Origin: SKLM01 sp964514285
GTDB taxonomy: Bacteria; Chloroflexota; Anaerolineae; B4-G1
DNA: 64,000 nucleotides
Assembly: GCA_964514285.1 (NCBI GenBank)
Contig: CAZEQC010000007.1
Span: 20,597-84,596 of the forward strand
Direction of reading: 5' to 3'
Under the pieces are notes generated by a model. It saw only the letters and a list, made by a program, of their open reading frames with translations. It did no database searches and had not been told where the DNA came from. Numbering within the stretch: position 1 is the stretch's first letter; each line of letters starts with the position of its first letter. The position numbers were made by a program, and so were the translations under genes. Of this stretch, positions 7,930 to 16,423 are shown piece by piece.

Positions 7930-8907
7930 ATGAACGAGCAGAACCTACTCTATCTGTCGCAAGCTGATGTGGAATCCGTAGGACTGACGATGGCGGAGAT
8001 CATTGAGCTCGTGGAGACCGCCTTTCGTGAGAAGGGCGAGGGACACATCGAGATGCCGCCTAAGCCTGGTATCCACCCCGGGGAGGGCGACAACTTCATC
8101 CACGCTATGCCCGCCTACATCCCCGCTATGGACTCGGCGGGCGTCAAGTGGGTAAGCGGCTTCCCGGGCAACCACGAGCGCGGCCTGCCCTACATCACGG
8201 GCCTGCTTATCCTGAACGACCCAGAGACCGGGCTGCCCATAGCCGTGATGGACTGTGTGTGGATCACGGCGATGCGTACCGCAGCAGCGACCGCGGTCGG
8301 CGCGCGGCGGCTTGCTCGCCCCGATTCAACGACTCTGGGCATCCTTGGCTGCGGCGTTCAGGGAACCACGAACACCGAGGCCCTCAACGTCCTCTTTCCC
8401 CTGGAGAGAGTGATGGCCTACGACGTGAAGCCCGAGGCCGTTGCCGCCTTCGCCGAGGACGTCTCAAACCGCTTCGACCTGGAGGTCGTGCCGGTTGAGA
8501 CCCCCAAGGAGGCCGTCGCCGGCTGCGACATGGTCGTCACGGCAGGACCGATCTTGAAGGAACCCCATCGCACCATTCAGCCAGGATGGCTCGACGAAGG
8601 CGCCTTCGCCTCCCTGGTGGACTTCGATTCCTACTGGCATCCGGACGCGATGAAGGAGGCCGACAAGTTCTGCACCGACGACGTGCCCCAGCTGGAGCAT
8701 TACAGGGAGGTGGGCTACTTCCAGGACATCCCGCCCATCCACGCCGATCTGGGCGAGCTGGTCACCGGTCAGAAGCCAGGGCGTGAGACCCCGGACGAGC
8801 GCACGATGACGTGCAACCTGGGCCTGGCCATCGACGACATGGCCGTGGCACCGGCCATCTATCAGCAGGCCCGGGAAAAGGACATCGGCAGCTGGTTGCC
8901 GCTGTAG
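7930..8907 (+). CDS. Ornithine cyclodeaminase / mu-crystallin family protein
   Basis: 325 residues, normal for the family. The Rossmann motif GILGCGVQG (near 136-144) binds NAD(P); the N-terminal dimerisation part includes LSQADVESVGLTMAEIIELVE and VKWVSGFPGN. Members deaminate ornithine to proline, reduce cyclic imines such as delta1-pyrroline-2-carboxylate, or dehydrogenate other amino acids, and sequence alone does not separate them. The next two genes are an MttB-type methyltransferase and a proline racemase/epimerase. In that setting a delta1-pyrroline-2-carboxylate or N-methyl imino acid reductase is more likely than true ornithine cyclodeaminase. AGGAG lies just upstream of the ATG. 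Confidence 0.85.
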   Translation: MNEQNLLYLSQADVESVGLTMAEIIELVETAFREKGEGHIEMPPKPGIHPGEGDNFIHAMPAYIPAMDSAGVKWVSGFPGNHERGLPYITGLLILNDPETGLPIAVMDCVWITAMRTAAATAVGARRLARPDSTTLGILGCGVQGTTNTEALNVLFPLERVMAYDVKPEAVAAFAEDVSNRFDLEVVPVETPKEAVAGCDMVVTAGPILKEPHRTIQPGWLDEGAFASLVDFDSYWHPDAMKEADKFCTDDVPQLEHYREVGYFQDIPPIHADLGELVTGQKPGRETPDERTMTCNLGLAIDDMAVAPAIYQQAREKDIGSWLPL

Positions 8908-8933
8908 GCTCTAGCGGACGAGAGGAGAAGGCG

Positions 8934-10361
8934 ATGTTCTGTCCGGACCTGACCTTCAGACCCCGTATGTCCGTGCTCAACGAGGATCAGATCGAGCGGA
9001 TTCATCAAGCCACGCTGGAACTCCTGGAGCGGACCGGCGTGCAGGTGACCCACCCACGCGCCCTGGAGCTGCTCGACGGCGCCGGCGCCCGCGTGGACGG
9101 GGACCGTGTTTGCATACCTGCATGGATGGTGGAGGATGCCATCCGTCAGGCACCCTCGCGCGTCGTGCTTGGCGACCGTTCCGGAGAACGTAGGATCTTC
9201 CTGGAGGGAGACAAGTCCTGGTTTGGCCCCAGCCTCGACTGCATCGACTATTTGGACCCGCTCACCGACGAGCGACGTCGGTTCGTGAGCGATGATTGCC
9301 GCATCACCTCCACCGTCGCCGACGCGCTGCCCAATTACACCTGGGTGATGACCATCGGCATGGCCGACGATGTCTCCGCTGACGTCGCCGACCGGGTGAT
9401 CGCGAAGCAGGTGTTCACCCACACGGAGAAGCCTCTGGTCTTCTGCTGCAAGGACGTCAACAGTGTGCGCGACATCTACCGGATGGCCGTGCTCATCGCG
9501 GGCGGCGAGGAGCCGTTTCAAAGAGCCCCCACCTGCGTCCACTATTCGGAGCCGATCTCTCCGCTGCTCTACTACGATCCCGCCGTGGAGAAGATCCTCT
9601 TCTGTGCAGAGAAGGGGATCCCGCTGATCAACTACCCGGCGCCACAAGCCGGCAGCACGGCACCGGCGACGTTTGCCGGCGAGGTGGTGCAGGGCAGCGC
9701 CGAGTCACTCAGCGGCCTGGTGCTGGCCCAGCTCGTCAACCCCGGCGCCCCCTTCATCTACGGCGCCTTCGCCACCGTGATGGATATGCGGACCACTGTG
9801 TTCTCCTACGGCGCGCCAGAGATGAGCCTGATGGTGGCGGCGATGGCCCAGATGGCGCAGCACTATCGGCTTCCCTTCTTCGGTACAGCCGGTTGTTCCG
9901 ACGCCAAGTTCCCGGACGCGCAGGCCGCGGCCGAGGCTGCTTTCTCCTGCCTGGCCTCCGCGCTGGTCGGCGCCAACCTGATCCACGACGCCGGGTGGCT
10001 GGATCACGGATCGGTCGCCTCTCCGGCCTACATCGTGCTGGTCCACGAGATCCTGGACATGGTCGGGCAGCTTATGCCGGGCATGCCCGTCACCGACGAG
10101 ACGCTGGCGTTGGACGTGATGGACCAGGTCGGCCCCGGCGGGCACTACCTGGACGAGGAGCACACCTACACGCACTTCAAGGACGTCTGGTACTCGGACC
10201 TCTTCGATCGCAGCCGCCTCGACGAATGGCGAGCCCAAGGGGAGACGCCGTTCGCCGAGAGACTGGGCGAGATGACGAAGAAAGTGATGGAGCACGAGCC
10301 GGCGCCGCTAGCCGCCGACGTCCTCGCCGAGATGGACGAAATGGCGAAACACTGGACATAG
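8934..10361 (+). CDS. Trimethylamine methyltransferase (MttB) family protein, non-pyrrolysine type
   Basis: 475 residues, the family's usual size. It has typical family features: FRPRMSVLNEDQIERIHQAT at the start, the HEILDMVGQLMPG segment and a C-terminal FKDVWYSDLFDRS. No in-frame amber codon occurs, so it belongs to the non-pyrrolysine branch, known examples of which demethylate quaternary amines such as glycine betaine, proline betaine or carnitine by passing a methyl to a corrinoid protein. No corrinoid protein gene is in the window. Start ATG 8934 is preceded by GAGGAGAAGG, 26 nt after the previous stop. The neighbours (imino acid reductase-like, proline racemase) make proline betaine or a hydroxyproline betaine a reasonable substrate guess. 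Confidence 0.85.
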   Translation: MFCPDLTFRPRMSVLNEDQIERIHQATLELLERTGVQVTHPRALELLDGAGARVDGDRVCIPAWMVEDAIRQAPSRVVLGDRSGERRIFLEGDKSWFGPSLDCIDYLDPLTDERRRFVSDDCRITSTVADALPNYTWVMTIGMADDVSADVADRVIAKQVFTHTEKPLVFCCKDVNSVRDIYRMAVLIAGGEEPFQRAPTCVHYSEPISPLLYYDPAVEKILFCAEKGIPLINYPAPQAGSTAPATFAGEVVQGSAESLSGLVLAQLVNPGAPFIYGAFATVMDMRTTVFSYGAPEMSLMVAAMAQMAQHYRLPFFGTAGCSDAKFPDAQAAAEAAFSCLASALVGANLIHDAGWLDHGSVASPAYIVLVHEILDMVGQLMPGMPVTDETLALDVMDQVGPGGHYLDEEHTYTHFKDVWYSDLFDRSRLDEWRAQGETPFAERLGEMTKKVMEHEPAPLAADVLAEMDEMAKHWT

Positions 10362-10390
10362 GAGCGCCAGAAGATCCAAGGAGGAGCGCG

Positions 10391-11392
10391 ATGTACCAGC
10401 ACGTTTTCCACACCGTTGACACGCACACCGCCGGCGAACCGACCCGAGTGGTGGTCGCCGGTGTGCCCTTCCTGCAAGGCACAATGGCGGAGAAACGCCA
10501 TCAACTGCAGGAGGGATACGATTTCGTGCGCACCGCCCTGATGCACGAGCCGCGCGGGCACGGCGACATGTTCGGCGCCATCCTTATGGAACCCGCTCAT
10601 CCAGAGGCCGACATCGGCGTGGTGTTTATGGACACCGGCGGGTACCTGGCGATGTGTGGGCATGGCTCCATCGGCGCCGTGGTCGCTGCCCTGACCACTG
10701 GGACGGTGCCTATCGAGGAACCCGTGACCAAGGTGCTGATGGACACACCGGCGGGATTGGTTCGGGCCCGGGCCCAGATCGACGACGGTCGGATTGGCGA
10801 GGTCGCCGTGGAGAACGTGCCGGCGTTCCTCTACCGCAGCGGGGTAGAGGTGGAGACGTCTAAGGGGCCGGTGAAGCTCGACATCTCCTTCGGGGGGAAC
10901 TTCTTCGCCCTGGTATCGGCAAAGAGCCTGGGGCTGGAGGTCCGAATGGCCCGTCTGCCAGAGCTGATCGAACGCGGCATGGCCATCCGCGCCGCCATCG
11001 ACGAGCAGATCGGTGTCGTCCATCCCACGCAGCCGCACATCGACGCCGTCGACCTGGTCGAGATCTACGAGGATCTGGAAGGCGAGGAGGCCAACTGCCG
11101 CAACGTGGTCGTCTTCGGCGAAGCCCAGGCCGATCGCTCCCCCTGCGGCACCGGCACCAGCGCCAAAATGGCGGCCCTCTATGCCAAGGGTGAACTCAGC
11201 CTGGACCAGCCCTTCGTCAATGAGAGCATCATAGGCACCCGTTTCACCGGTCGCCTACTGAGGGAAGAGCGGATTGGCGATCGAGTCGTCGTCGTGCCCG
11301 AGATCGCAGGGAGAGCCTACGTGACGGGCTTCCAGCAGTTCGTCGTTGATCCCACCGATCCGCTGAGATTCGGTTTCCTGCTGAGCGGCTGA
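10391..11392 (+). CDS. Proline racemase / 4-hydroxyproline epimerase family protein
   Basis: 333 residues. Both catalytic cysteines are present: MCGHGSIGA (near residue 88) and DRSPCGTGTSAKMA (near 252). This argues for a racemase or epimerase and against the trans-3-hydroxyproline dehydratase branch, which has Thr at the first position. The start VDTHTAGEPTRVV is typical. It lies 29 nt after the MttB-family gene with GGAG upstream of the ATG, so it is probably the last gene of that operon. It would interconvert L- and D-forms of proline, hydroxyproline or an N-methyl derivative. Confidence 0.9.
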   Translation: MYQHVFHTVDTHTAGEPTRVVVAGVPFLQGTMAEKRHQLQEGYDFVRTALMHEPRGHGDMFGAILMEPAHPEADIGVVFMDTGGYLAMCGHGSIGAVVAALTTGTVPIEEPVTKVLMDTPAGLVRARAQIDDGRIGEVAVENVPAFLYRSGVEVETSKGPVKLDISFGGNFFALVSAKSLGLEVRMARLPELIERGMAIRAAIDEQIGVVHPTQPHIDAVDLVEIYEDLEGEEANCRNVVVFGEAQADRSPCGTGTSAKMAALYAKGELSLDQPFVNESIIGTRFTGRLLREERIGDRVVVVPEIAGRAYVTGFQQFVVDPTDPLRFGFLLSG

Positions 11393-11408
11393 GGTCTTCG
11401 TCTTGCGT

Positions 11409-11434
11409 GCGCCCTGGGCCTAGGCCCGGGGCGC
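11409..11434 (+). terminator. GC-rich hairpin after the racemase gene
   Basis: Arms 11409-11420 and 11423-11434 pair over 12 bp (one G-T pair) with a 2-nt loop, 17 nt after the stop. There is no T run, so it may be a transcript-end stabiliser rather than a true intrinsic terminator. Confidence 0.45.
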
Positions 11435-11750
11435 GAGCACCATCTGCCGACGCCGTTCCCTCCCAACGACGTCACTCAGATCCAGCAATGCGATCCCCAT
11501 CCTGATCAACAGCAGGGCAATCGCATTTAGAGGATAGGTCTGATTGCGGCTGCTTGCGGTTGCTTGCTACACCCTCTTTGCTCCCTCTGGATCTGGCGAT
11601 CCAGGCTGAGCAAGTACGCCAAATGCGATTCCCCTATGATCACCAATCGAAATAGTTGACAAAATTGCTCAACTGTTGTATAATCCCAGTGAGGTAGAGG
11701 AACTGACCTAGACCAATCGATAAGCGGAGTCGGTAAAGACAGGATTAGCA
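11435..11750 (+). other. Intergenic region before the Rrf2 gene
   Basis: About 316 bases without a gene I can support. It holds a 7-bp hairpin (11587-11604, CTGGATC/GATCCAG) of unknown role and the Rrf2 promoter/operator at 11654-11684. A short reverse-strand frame here looks accidental. Confidence 0.5.
11654..11684 (+). promoter_or_regulatory. Promoter with overlapping dyad operator for rrf2-copA
   Basis: TTGACA (11656-11661), 17 bp, TATAAT (11679-11684): a perfect consensus promoter. A dyad AGTTGA-N9-TCAACT (11654-11674) covers the -35 box and spacer, where a repressor would block polymerase. The same arrangement recurs before the second P1B ATPase at 16424-16454, with 28 of 34 bases identical between 11651-11684 and 16421-16454. 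The Rrf2 protein encoded just downstream is the obvious candidate ligand. Confidence 0.8.
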
Positions 11751-12200
11751 ATGATACGGGTTTCAACGAAAGGACGATACGCGCTACGGGCGATGGTGGA
11801 TCTAGCTAGGCGTTTCGGCAATGGACCGATAGCGCGCCAGGATATCGCAGCGCGTCAGGACATCTCGGCAGACTACGTGGCTCAGCTCTTCCGACCGCTC
11901 CAGGACGCGGGGCTGGTGGAGGGGGTCAAGGGGCCAGGCGGCGGGTACCGTCTCACGCGAGCGCCGGGCGAGATCCGGGTTCGGGACGTGGTAGAGGCCT
12001 TAGAGGGGCCGGTGGCCCTGGCACCCTGCGTGGAGGGTTACCTCGATAGCGGAGGCTGCCCGCGGGCTGCCCTCTGCGCCACGCGTGGTTTTTGGGAACG
12101 ATTATCGACAGCCATAAGAGAGCTGCTCGATATCACTACCCTCCAAGACCTGAGCAGCGAGGCCGACGGGCTGGCCGGTGTGTCCGGCGAGATGTCATAA
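11751..12200 (+). CDS. Rrf2-family transcription regulator with three-cysteine Fe-S motif
   Basis: 149 residues. The winged helix-turn-helix includes ARQDISADYVAQLFRPLQ as recognition region and GPGGGYRLTRAPGEI as wing. Three cysteines near residues 89, 99 and 105 (APCVEGY, GGCPRAALC) have the layout of Fe-S ligands in IscR/NsrR-type regulators. It could therefore sense copper, redox or NO through cluster damage. It is 27 nt upstream of copA and behind a dyad-bearing promoter, so autoregulation and control of copA are likely. CsoR or CueR is the usual copper sensor, so an Rrf2 protein in this place is noteworthy. Confidence 0.9.
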   Translation: MIRVSTKGRYALRAMVDLARRFGNGPIARQDIAARQDISADYVAQLFRPLQDAGLVEGVKGPGGGYRLTRAPGEIRVRDVVEALEGPVALAPCVEGYLDSGGCPRAALCATRGFWERLSTAIRELLDITTLQDLSSEADGLAGVSGEMS

Positions 12201-12227
12201 GAAGAACCGAGCAGCAGGAGCTGGACC

Positions 12228-14798
12228 ATGAGTGAAAAGACCAAGACTGAGCGACAGTTGAAAGAGAGCAAGGTATCACTGCCCGTGCGGGGCATGACCT
12301 GTGCCTCGTGTGTGGCACACGTGGAGAAGGCGCTGAAAGGTGTGGAAGGCGTCGGAGAGGTCAACGTCAACCTAGCCACAGAGAAAGCGAGCCTCGATTT
12401 TCGGACAGACGCCGTCAAGGTGGGTGATCTAGTGCACGCGGTGCGGGAGACCGGCTACGATGTCGCCACCGACACGATCACCCTTGAGATCGCAGGTATG
12501 ACGTGCGCGTCGTGCGTCAACCACGTGGAGAAGGCCCTGAACAAGGTGCCGGGCGTCATCGAGGCCCGCGTCAATCTGGCCACCGAGAAGGCTACCGTCA
12601 CCTATGTCGAGGAGAGCACGGGCATCGCCGATTTCAAGAAAGCGGTTCGGGAGGCAGGTTACGACGTTGTGGAGACAGCGGAGGAGGGTGACGCCGAAGA
12701 GGCTGTGATCGAGAAGCACGAGGATGAGGTGGTGCGCAAGATGCGCCGGGCTCGCTTCCGTATGCTCACAGCCTGGGCATTCACAGCGCCCATTGTTATA
12801 TGGATGATCGCCGAGATGTTCTTCGGCATCGTCTGGCCCAATGAGACCATCTTCAACCTGGGCATGATCGTGCTGGCCCTGCCGGTGCTCTTCTGGGTCG
12901 GGCGTCGCACGTTCGGGAGCGGCCTCACCGCCGTGCGCCACGGCTATGCCAACATGGACACGCTGATCACCTTGGGCACCGGTGCATCATTTCTCACCGG
13001 CCCGGCCTCGTTCGTCTTCCCTGTGGCCAACTACGCCGGTGTGTCGGCCATGATCATGGCCTTCCACCTGACAGGACGCTACGTCGAGGAGTCCGCCAAG
13101 GGGCGGGCCTCCCAGGCGATCCGCAAGCTGCTGGAGCTGGGAGCCAAGACGGCGCGCGTCGTCCGAAGTGGTGAGGAGGTCGAGTTACCCATCGACGAGG
13201 TTCAGGTGGGCGACGTGATGGTCGTCCGCCCGGGCGAGAAGATCCCCACCGACGGCGTCGTCCTTTCCGGCGAGAGCGCCGTCGACGAGTCGATGGCCAC
13301 CGGCGAGTCGATGCCGGTCAATAAGGAGGCGGGCGACGAGGTCATCGGCGCCACCGTCAACCAGGAGGGGTTGCTCAAGGTGCGGGCCACCAAGGTGGGG
13401 AAGGACACCTTCCTGTCCCAGGTGATCAAGCTGGTCGAGGAGGCCCAGGGGTCGAAGGTACCGATTCAGGCTCTGGCGGACCGGGTGACCGGCATCTTCG
13501 TGCCGGTGGTGATGACCATCGCGGCGCTCACCCTCCTGGTCAACCTGCTCTTCCCCGGGTTTATGGGCTCGCTGGTGGAGCTGGGCTCGTTCCTACCCTG
13601 GGTCAACGCGAGCCTGAGCCCCATCACCCTGGCCATCGTCTCGATGGTGGCCGTGCTGGTGATCGCCTGCCCATGTGCCCTGGGTCTGGCGACACCCACC
13701 GCCCTCATGGTCGGCAGCGGGATGGGGGCCGAGCACGGCATTCTCATCCGCTCCGGCGAGGCGATCCAGACACTGAAGGACGTGGCGGTGGTGGTCTTCG
13801 ACAAGACGGGGACGATTACGAAAGGTAAGCCCGAGGTGACCGACGTGGTTGGAATGACCGATGAGCCCACGACCCGTGGCCAACTACTGCGCTGGGCGGC
13901 CTCTGCGGAGCGAGGCAGCGAGCATCCTCTGGGCCGCGCCATCGCCGAGCACGCGAAGGCAGAGGGCATCTCGTTGGACGAACCAGAGGACTTCCAGGCC
14001 ATCCGCGGCCGAGGCATCACGGCGATGGTGGAAGGACACCACGTGGTGGTCGGTTCCCGCCGGCTGATGGAGGAGCAGGGGCTCGATCCTGCCCCCCTGG
14101 AGGAATCGCTAAGGAAGCTCGAGACCGAGGCGAAAACGGCTATGCTGGTGGCGGTCGACGGTCGGTTGATCGGCGTCATTGCCGTGGCCGACACGCTCAA
14201 GGAGGACTCAGCCGACGCCATCGGCGCGCTCCACCGCATGGGGTTGGAGACGGCGATGATCACGGGCGACAACCAACGCACGGCCGAGGCGATCGCTGAA
14301 CGAGTCGGCATCGACCACGTGCTGGCCGAGGTGCTGCCCGACGGGAAGATCGCCGAAGTGCGAAAGTTGCAGGAGCGCCTGGGCTCAGTCGCCTTCGTCG
14401 GCGACGGCATCAACGATGCGCCGGCGCTGACGCAGGCCAACGTGGGCATCGCCATCGGCACCGGCACCGACATCGCCATCGAGGCCAGCGACGTGACGCT
14501 GGTGCGCGGCGAGCTAACGGGCGTAGTCGAGGCGGTCAACCTGAGCCGGGCCACGTTCCGCAAGATCAGGCAGAACCTGTTCTGGGCCTTCTTCTACAAC
14601 GTGATCATGGTGCCGCTGGCCATCATCGGCTGGATGCACCCAGTGCTCTCGGAGATCGCGATGGCGACGTCGTCGGTGACAGTGGTCACCAATGCCAACA
14701 CGCTGCGGCGCGTCGACATCCGGCCCGAGTACTTGAAGGAGGAAGAGAAGGGACAGCGGCCGGATATGATCAGCCAGCCGGCCAGGAGCCCAGCTTGA
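12228..14798 (+). CDS. copA: Copper-translocating P1B-type ATPase
   Basis: 856 residues. Two N-terminal heavy-metal-binding domains each carry GMTCASC (near 22 and 92). The core follows: actuator loop with TGES, transmembrane metal motif ACPCALGLATP (CPC near 478), phosphorylation site DKTGT (near 525), HP motif SEHPLG and hinge GDGINDAP (near 725). The CPC motif and paired GMTCASC domains fit Cu(I) export from the cytoplasm. It follows the Rrf2 gene by 27 nt and precedes a small basic ORF and a YHS-domain gene. The region from residue 180 on gives the eight membrane helices expected for the family. Confidence 0.95.
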   Translation: MSEKTKTERQLKESKVSLPVRGMTCASCVAHVEKALKGVEGVGEVNVNLATEKASLDFRTDAVKVGDLVHAVRETGYDVATDTITLEIAGMTCASCVNHVEKALNKVPGVIEARVNLATEKATVTYVEESTGIADFKKAVREAGYDVVETAEEGDAEEAVIEKHEDEVVRKMRRARFRMLTAWAFTAPIVIWMIAEMFFGIVWPNETIFNLGMIVLALPVLFWVGRRTFGSGLTAVRHGYANMDTLITLGTGASFLTGPASFVFPVANYAGVSAMIMAFHLTGRYVEESAKGRASQAIRKLLELGAKTARVVRSGEEVELPIDEVQVGDVMVVRPGEKIPTDGVVLSGESAVDESMATGESMPVNKEAGDEVIGATVNQEGLLKVRATKVGKDTFLSQVIKLVEEAQGSKVPIQALADRVTGIFVPVVMTIAALTLLVNLLFPGFMGSLVELGSFLPWVNASLSPITLAIVSMVAVLVIACPCALGLATPTALMVGSGMGAEHGILIRSGEAIQTLKDVAVVVFDKTGTITKGKPEVTDVVGMTDEPTTRGQLLRWAASAERGSEHPLGRAIAEHAKAEGISLDEPEDFQAIRGRGITAMVEGHHVVVGSRRLMEEQGLDPAPLEESLRKLETEAKTAMLVAVDGRLIGVIAVADTLKEDSADAIGALHRMGLETAMITGDNQRTAEAIAERVGIDHVLAEVLPDGKIAEVRKLQERLGSVAFVGDGINDAPALTQANVGIAIGTGTDIAIEASDVTLVRGELTGVVEAVNLSRATFRKIRQNLFWAFFYNVIMVPLAIIGWMHPVLSEIAMATSSVTVVTNANTLRRVDIRPEYLKEEEKGQRPDMISQPARSPA

Positions 14799-14811
14799 GA
14801 GGAGCAGAGCG

Positions 14812-14955
14812 ATGCCCCGGGGTAGCTCGAAAGGTCGCCTCAGGCCAGCCGTTTCACATAGGATGCCGAGGAAAAGCACTCAACGGCCAGTCACCGCGTG
14901 TTCTGACGAGCTAGTCGCCAGAGCCAAACGAGATGCAATGGACAAACCCAATTGA
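14812..14955 (+). CDS. Possible small basic protein (47 residues) between copA and the YHS gene
   Basis: An ATG at 14812 preceded by GAGAGGAGCAGAG opens 47 codons to TGA at 14953-14955. The stop runs straight into the GGAGG that serves the YHS gene. The product is Arg/Lys-rich with one Cys (VTACSDELVARAK) and has no membrane segment. A good ribosome site and tight packing favour a real gene; its short length and lack of a recognisable family argue against. Function unknown. Confidence 0.4.
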   Translation: MPRGSSKGRLRPAVSHRMPRKSTQRPVTACSDELVARAKRDAMDKPN

Positions 14956-14968
14956 GGAGGCAAATCAG

Positions 14969-15130
14969 ATGGCTATCGATCCCGTATGCAAGATGGACGT
15001 AAAGCCCGAAGACGCACCCGCCAAGGCCGACTACAAGGGGAAGACCTATTACTTCTGCGCTCCGGGATGCAAGGTGGCGTTTGAGAAGGATCCGGAGAAG
15101 TACCTGGAGCAGACCGAAGAGGCGAGCTAG
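14969..15130 (+). CDS. Small YHS-domain metal-binding protein
   Basis: 53 residues, essentially one YHS domain: AIDPVCKMDVKPEDA then KGKTYYFCAPGCKVAFEKDPEKYL. The cysteines (DPVCKM, FCAPGC) are the expected metal-binding residues. Such small proteins are common beside copper ATPases and may bind or hand over copper or sense it. The ATG at 14969 is preceded by GAGGAGG with good spacing; an in-frame ATG at 14933 lies inside the preceding small ORF and is less likely. Confidence 0.85.
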   Translation: MAIDPVCKMDVKPEDAPAKADYKGKTYYFCAPGCKVAFEKDPEKYLEQTEEAS

Positions 15131-15157
15131 CAGGCGCTAGATCGTGATCAACAGCTG

Positions 15158-15189
15158 GACCCCTTGGAGCTGCAGAGCCCCAAGGGGTC
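15158..15189. terminator. Hairpin between the convergent YHS gene and the GNAT remnant
   Basis: GACCCCTTGG (15158-15167) pairs exactly with CCAAGGGGTC (15180-15189). It sits 27 nt after the YHS stop and could end transcripts from both sides. There is no clear T run. Confidence 0.5.
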
Positions 15190-15261
15190 TGGTGGTCTCT
15201 TGGGCCAAAGAGAACAAACGATGACGGGTTTGACAGCGCGCATAGCTGTCGCAGCTGAACG

Positions 15262-15357
15262 CTACCATTCGAGCCGCATCTCCAGCTCGAAAACCTGGAA
15301 TCCCATCCGCTCGTAGAGCTCCCGAGCCGGATTCCCCGCCAGCACGCTCAACGTAGC
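15262..15357 (-). pseudogene. C-terminal remnant of a GNAT acetyltransferase
   Basis: The reverse frame ending at TAG 15262-15264 reads LSVLAGNPARELYERMGF and then a short tail. This is the characteristic last beta-alpha-beta segment of GNAT N-acetyltransferases (NPA, LYERMGF). No start codon or N-terminal GNAT part exists upstream in this frame; the upstream sequence is the glycerophosphodiesterase gene in another frame, whose stop overlaps the remnant. It looks like the tail of a gene lost when the locus was rearranged. Confidence 0.6.
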
Positions 15358-16139
15358 CTCTGAGCATCCCCTCCTCTCGCCCGACGCGTTGTGAAATCAT
15401 CGCGCAGCCGGAGCGCTGCCTCGAGACGTCCAGTCGAGAACTGGTCGACCCCCACATCAAGGCCCCGCTCAATCGCCTCTGCCGTATCGAGGTTCGACCC
15501 GTGGACGATGAAGCCCCTTCGCTGGAGTCTTCCTACGAAGTCAGAGTCGAGGAGCACGATGTCAAGATGGACGTGGGTGGTCCCCAACAGGCTGGCCCAG
15601 TCGAGGATGTGGCGCTGTGCGAGACGGACCGGCATCCACGCCGGCGGTTCAGAGTAGAACGTCCCTGACCGTAATTGAGGGTTCAGTCTCCTGGCGTGGT
15701 GCAGAAGCGGATAGTGCGCCGTGGTCAGCTCGGAGGTGTCCACGAGGTCGAACTGCTCGATCTCATCGATAACCTGGCGCAAGAAGCCGATGCTCGGATC
15801 GTGCAGATGCACCTCTAGCCTCGTTCTGCCCTGGCAGAGCTCGAGGACCTCAGCCAACGTGGGCTTCGGCTCGCCGGCGAATTGCTCATCGAACCAGCCG
15901 CCGGAATCCAGCGCCTTCAACTCCGCCAGCGTATGCTCGCAGACGAGGCCCTCGCCATCATCGGTGGCACCAAGGCTGTAGAAATGGTGCACGACGAGCT
16001 CATGATCGGCGGTGAGATGGACGTCGAGCTCCACCCCGTCCGCCCCCTTCGCGATGGCGCTCTCGAAGGCCGGCAGCGTGTTCTCCGGGGCGTTCTCCAC
16101 ATCCCCGGTGCGGGCGATAACGAGCGGCCTCTCCACCAT
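15348..16139 (-). CDS. Glycerophosphodiester phosphodiesterase-family protein with altered active site
   Basis: 263 residues with a PI-PLC-like TIM barrel: ENAPENTLPAFESAIAKGAD then VELDVHLTADHELVVHH, with Glu and Asp of the metal site kept. The normal HRG motif near the start, which supplies one catalytic His, reads ARTG here, so activity as a glycerophosphodiesterase is doubtful or changed. ATG 16139 matches the family start (MVERPLVIARTG). The C-terminal end runs into a foreign GNAT remnant, so the last residues may not be original. It interrupts the rightward metal-resistance genes on the opposite strand. Confidence 0.72.
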   Translation of the reverse strand: MVERPLVIARTGDVENAPENTLPAFESAIAKGADGVELDVHLTADHELVVHHFYSLGATDDGEGLVCEHTLAELKALDSGGWFDEQFAGEPKPTLAEVLELCQGRTRLEVHLHDPSIGFLRQVIDEIEQFDLVDTSELTTAHYPLLHHARRLNPQLRSGTFYSEPPAWMPVRLAQRHILDWASLLGTTHVHLDIVLLDSDFVGRLQRRGFIVHGSNLDTAEAIERGLDVGVDQFSTGRLEAALRLRDDFTTRRARGGDAQRLR

Positions 16140-16342
16140 GGCTGCTCCGCGCATCTCTGTGTAGTTGCCTCCACTCAAGCCCTCAGAACACAACCTTGTC
16201 ATCTCGTCGCGGCACGCGGAATGGAATCCCACTCCTTTAACACCCGCCGAATCCCCTCATCGCTCCGCGACCTATCGGCGCGACCTGCGGACAAGAGGGT
16301 AACTACAGGGAAGCAGGAAAACCGAGGCCCGTGTGTCGGGAG

Positions 16343-16371
16343 AGTATACACCAGCGGGCCGAAGGAGGCAA
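16343..16371 (-). promoter_or_regulatory. Promoter of the phosphodiesterase-family gene
   Basis: Reverse strand TTGCCT (16371-16366), 17 bp, TATACT (16348-16343). The predicted leader of about 200 nt before ATG 16139 is long. Confidence 0.5.
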
Positions 16372-16423
16372 GATCGGTTTTGGGAAAACGAGCATCTTCG
16401 ACTCAGAGAAGCCACCTGCGAAT

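Noticed and set aside
9700..10361. Pyrrolysine-type MttB considered
   Set aside because: There is no in-frame UAG within the gene, so pyrrolysine is not encoded.
9893..10390. Extended N-terminus of the proline racemase frame
   Set aside because: The frame is open upstream, but family similarity starts at the ATG 10391 and the extension overlaps the MttB-family gene.
11527..11766. Reverse frame of 79 codons upstream of the Rrf2 gene
   Set aside because: It covers the rrf2 promoter, has no ribosome site and matches nothing I know.
13466..14563. Long reverse frame opposite copA
   Set aside because: Ser/Ala/Thr-rich translation with no motif, wholly inside the copA coding sequence.
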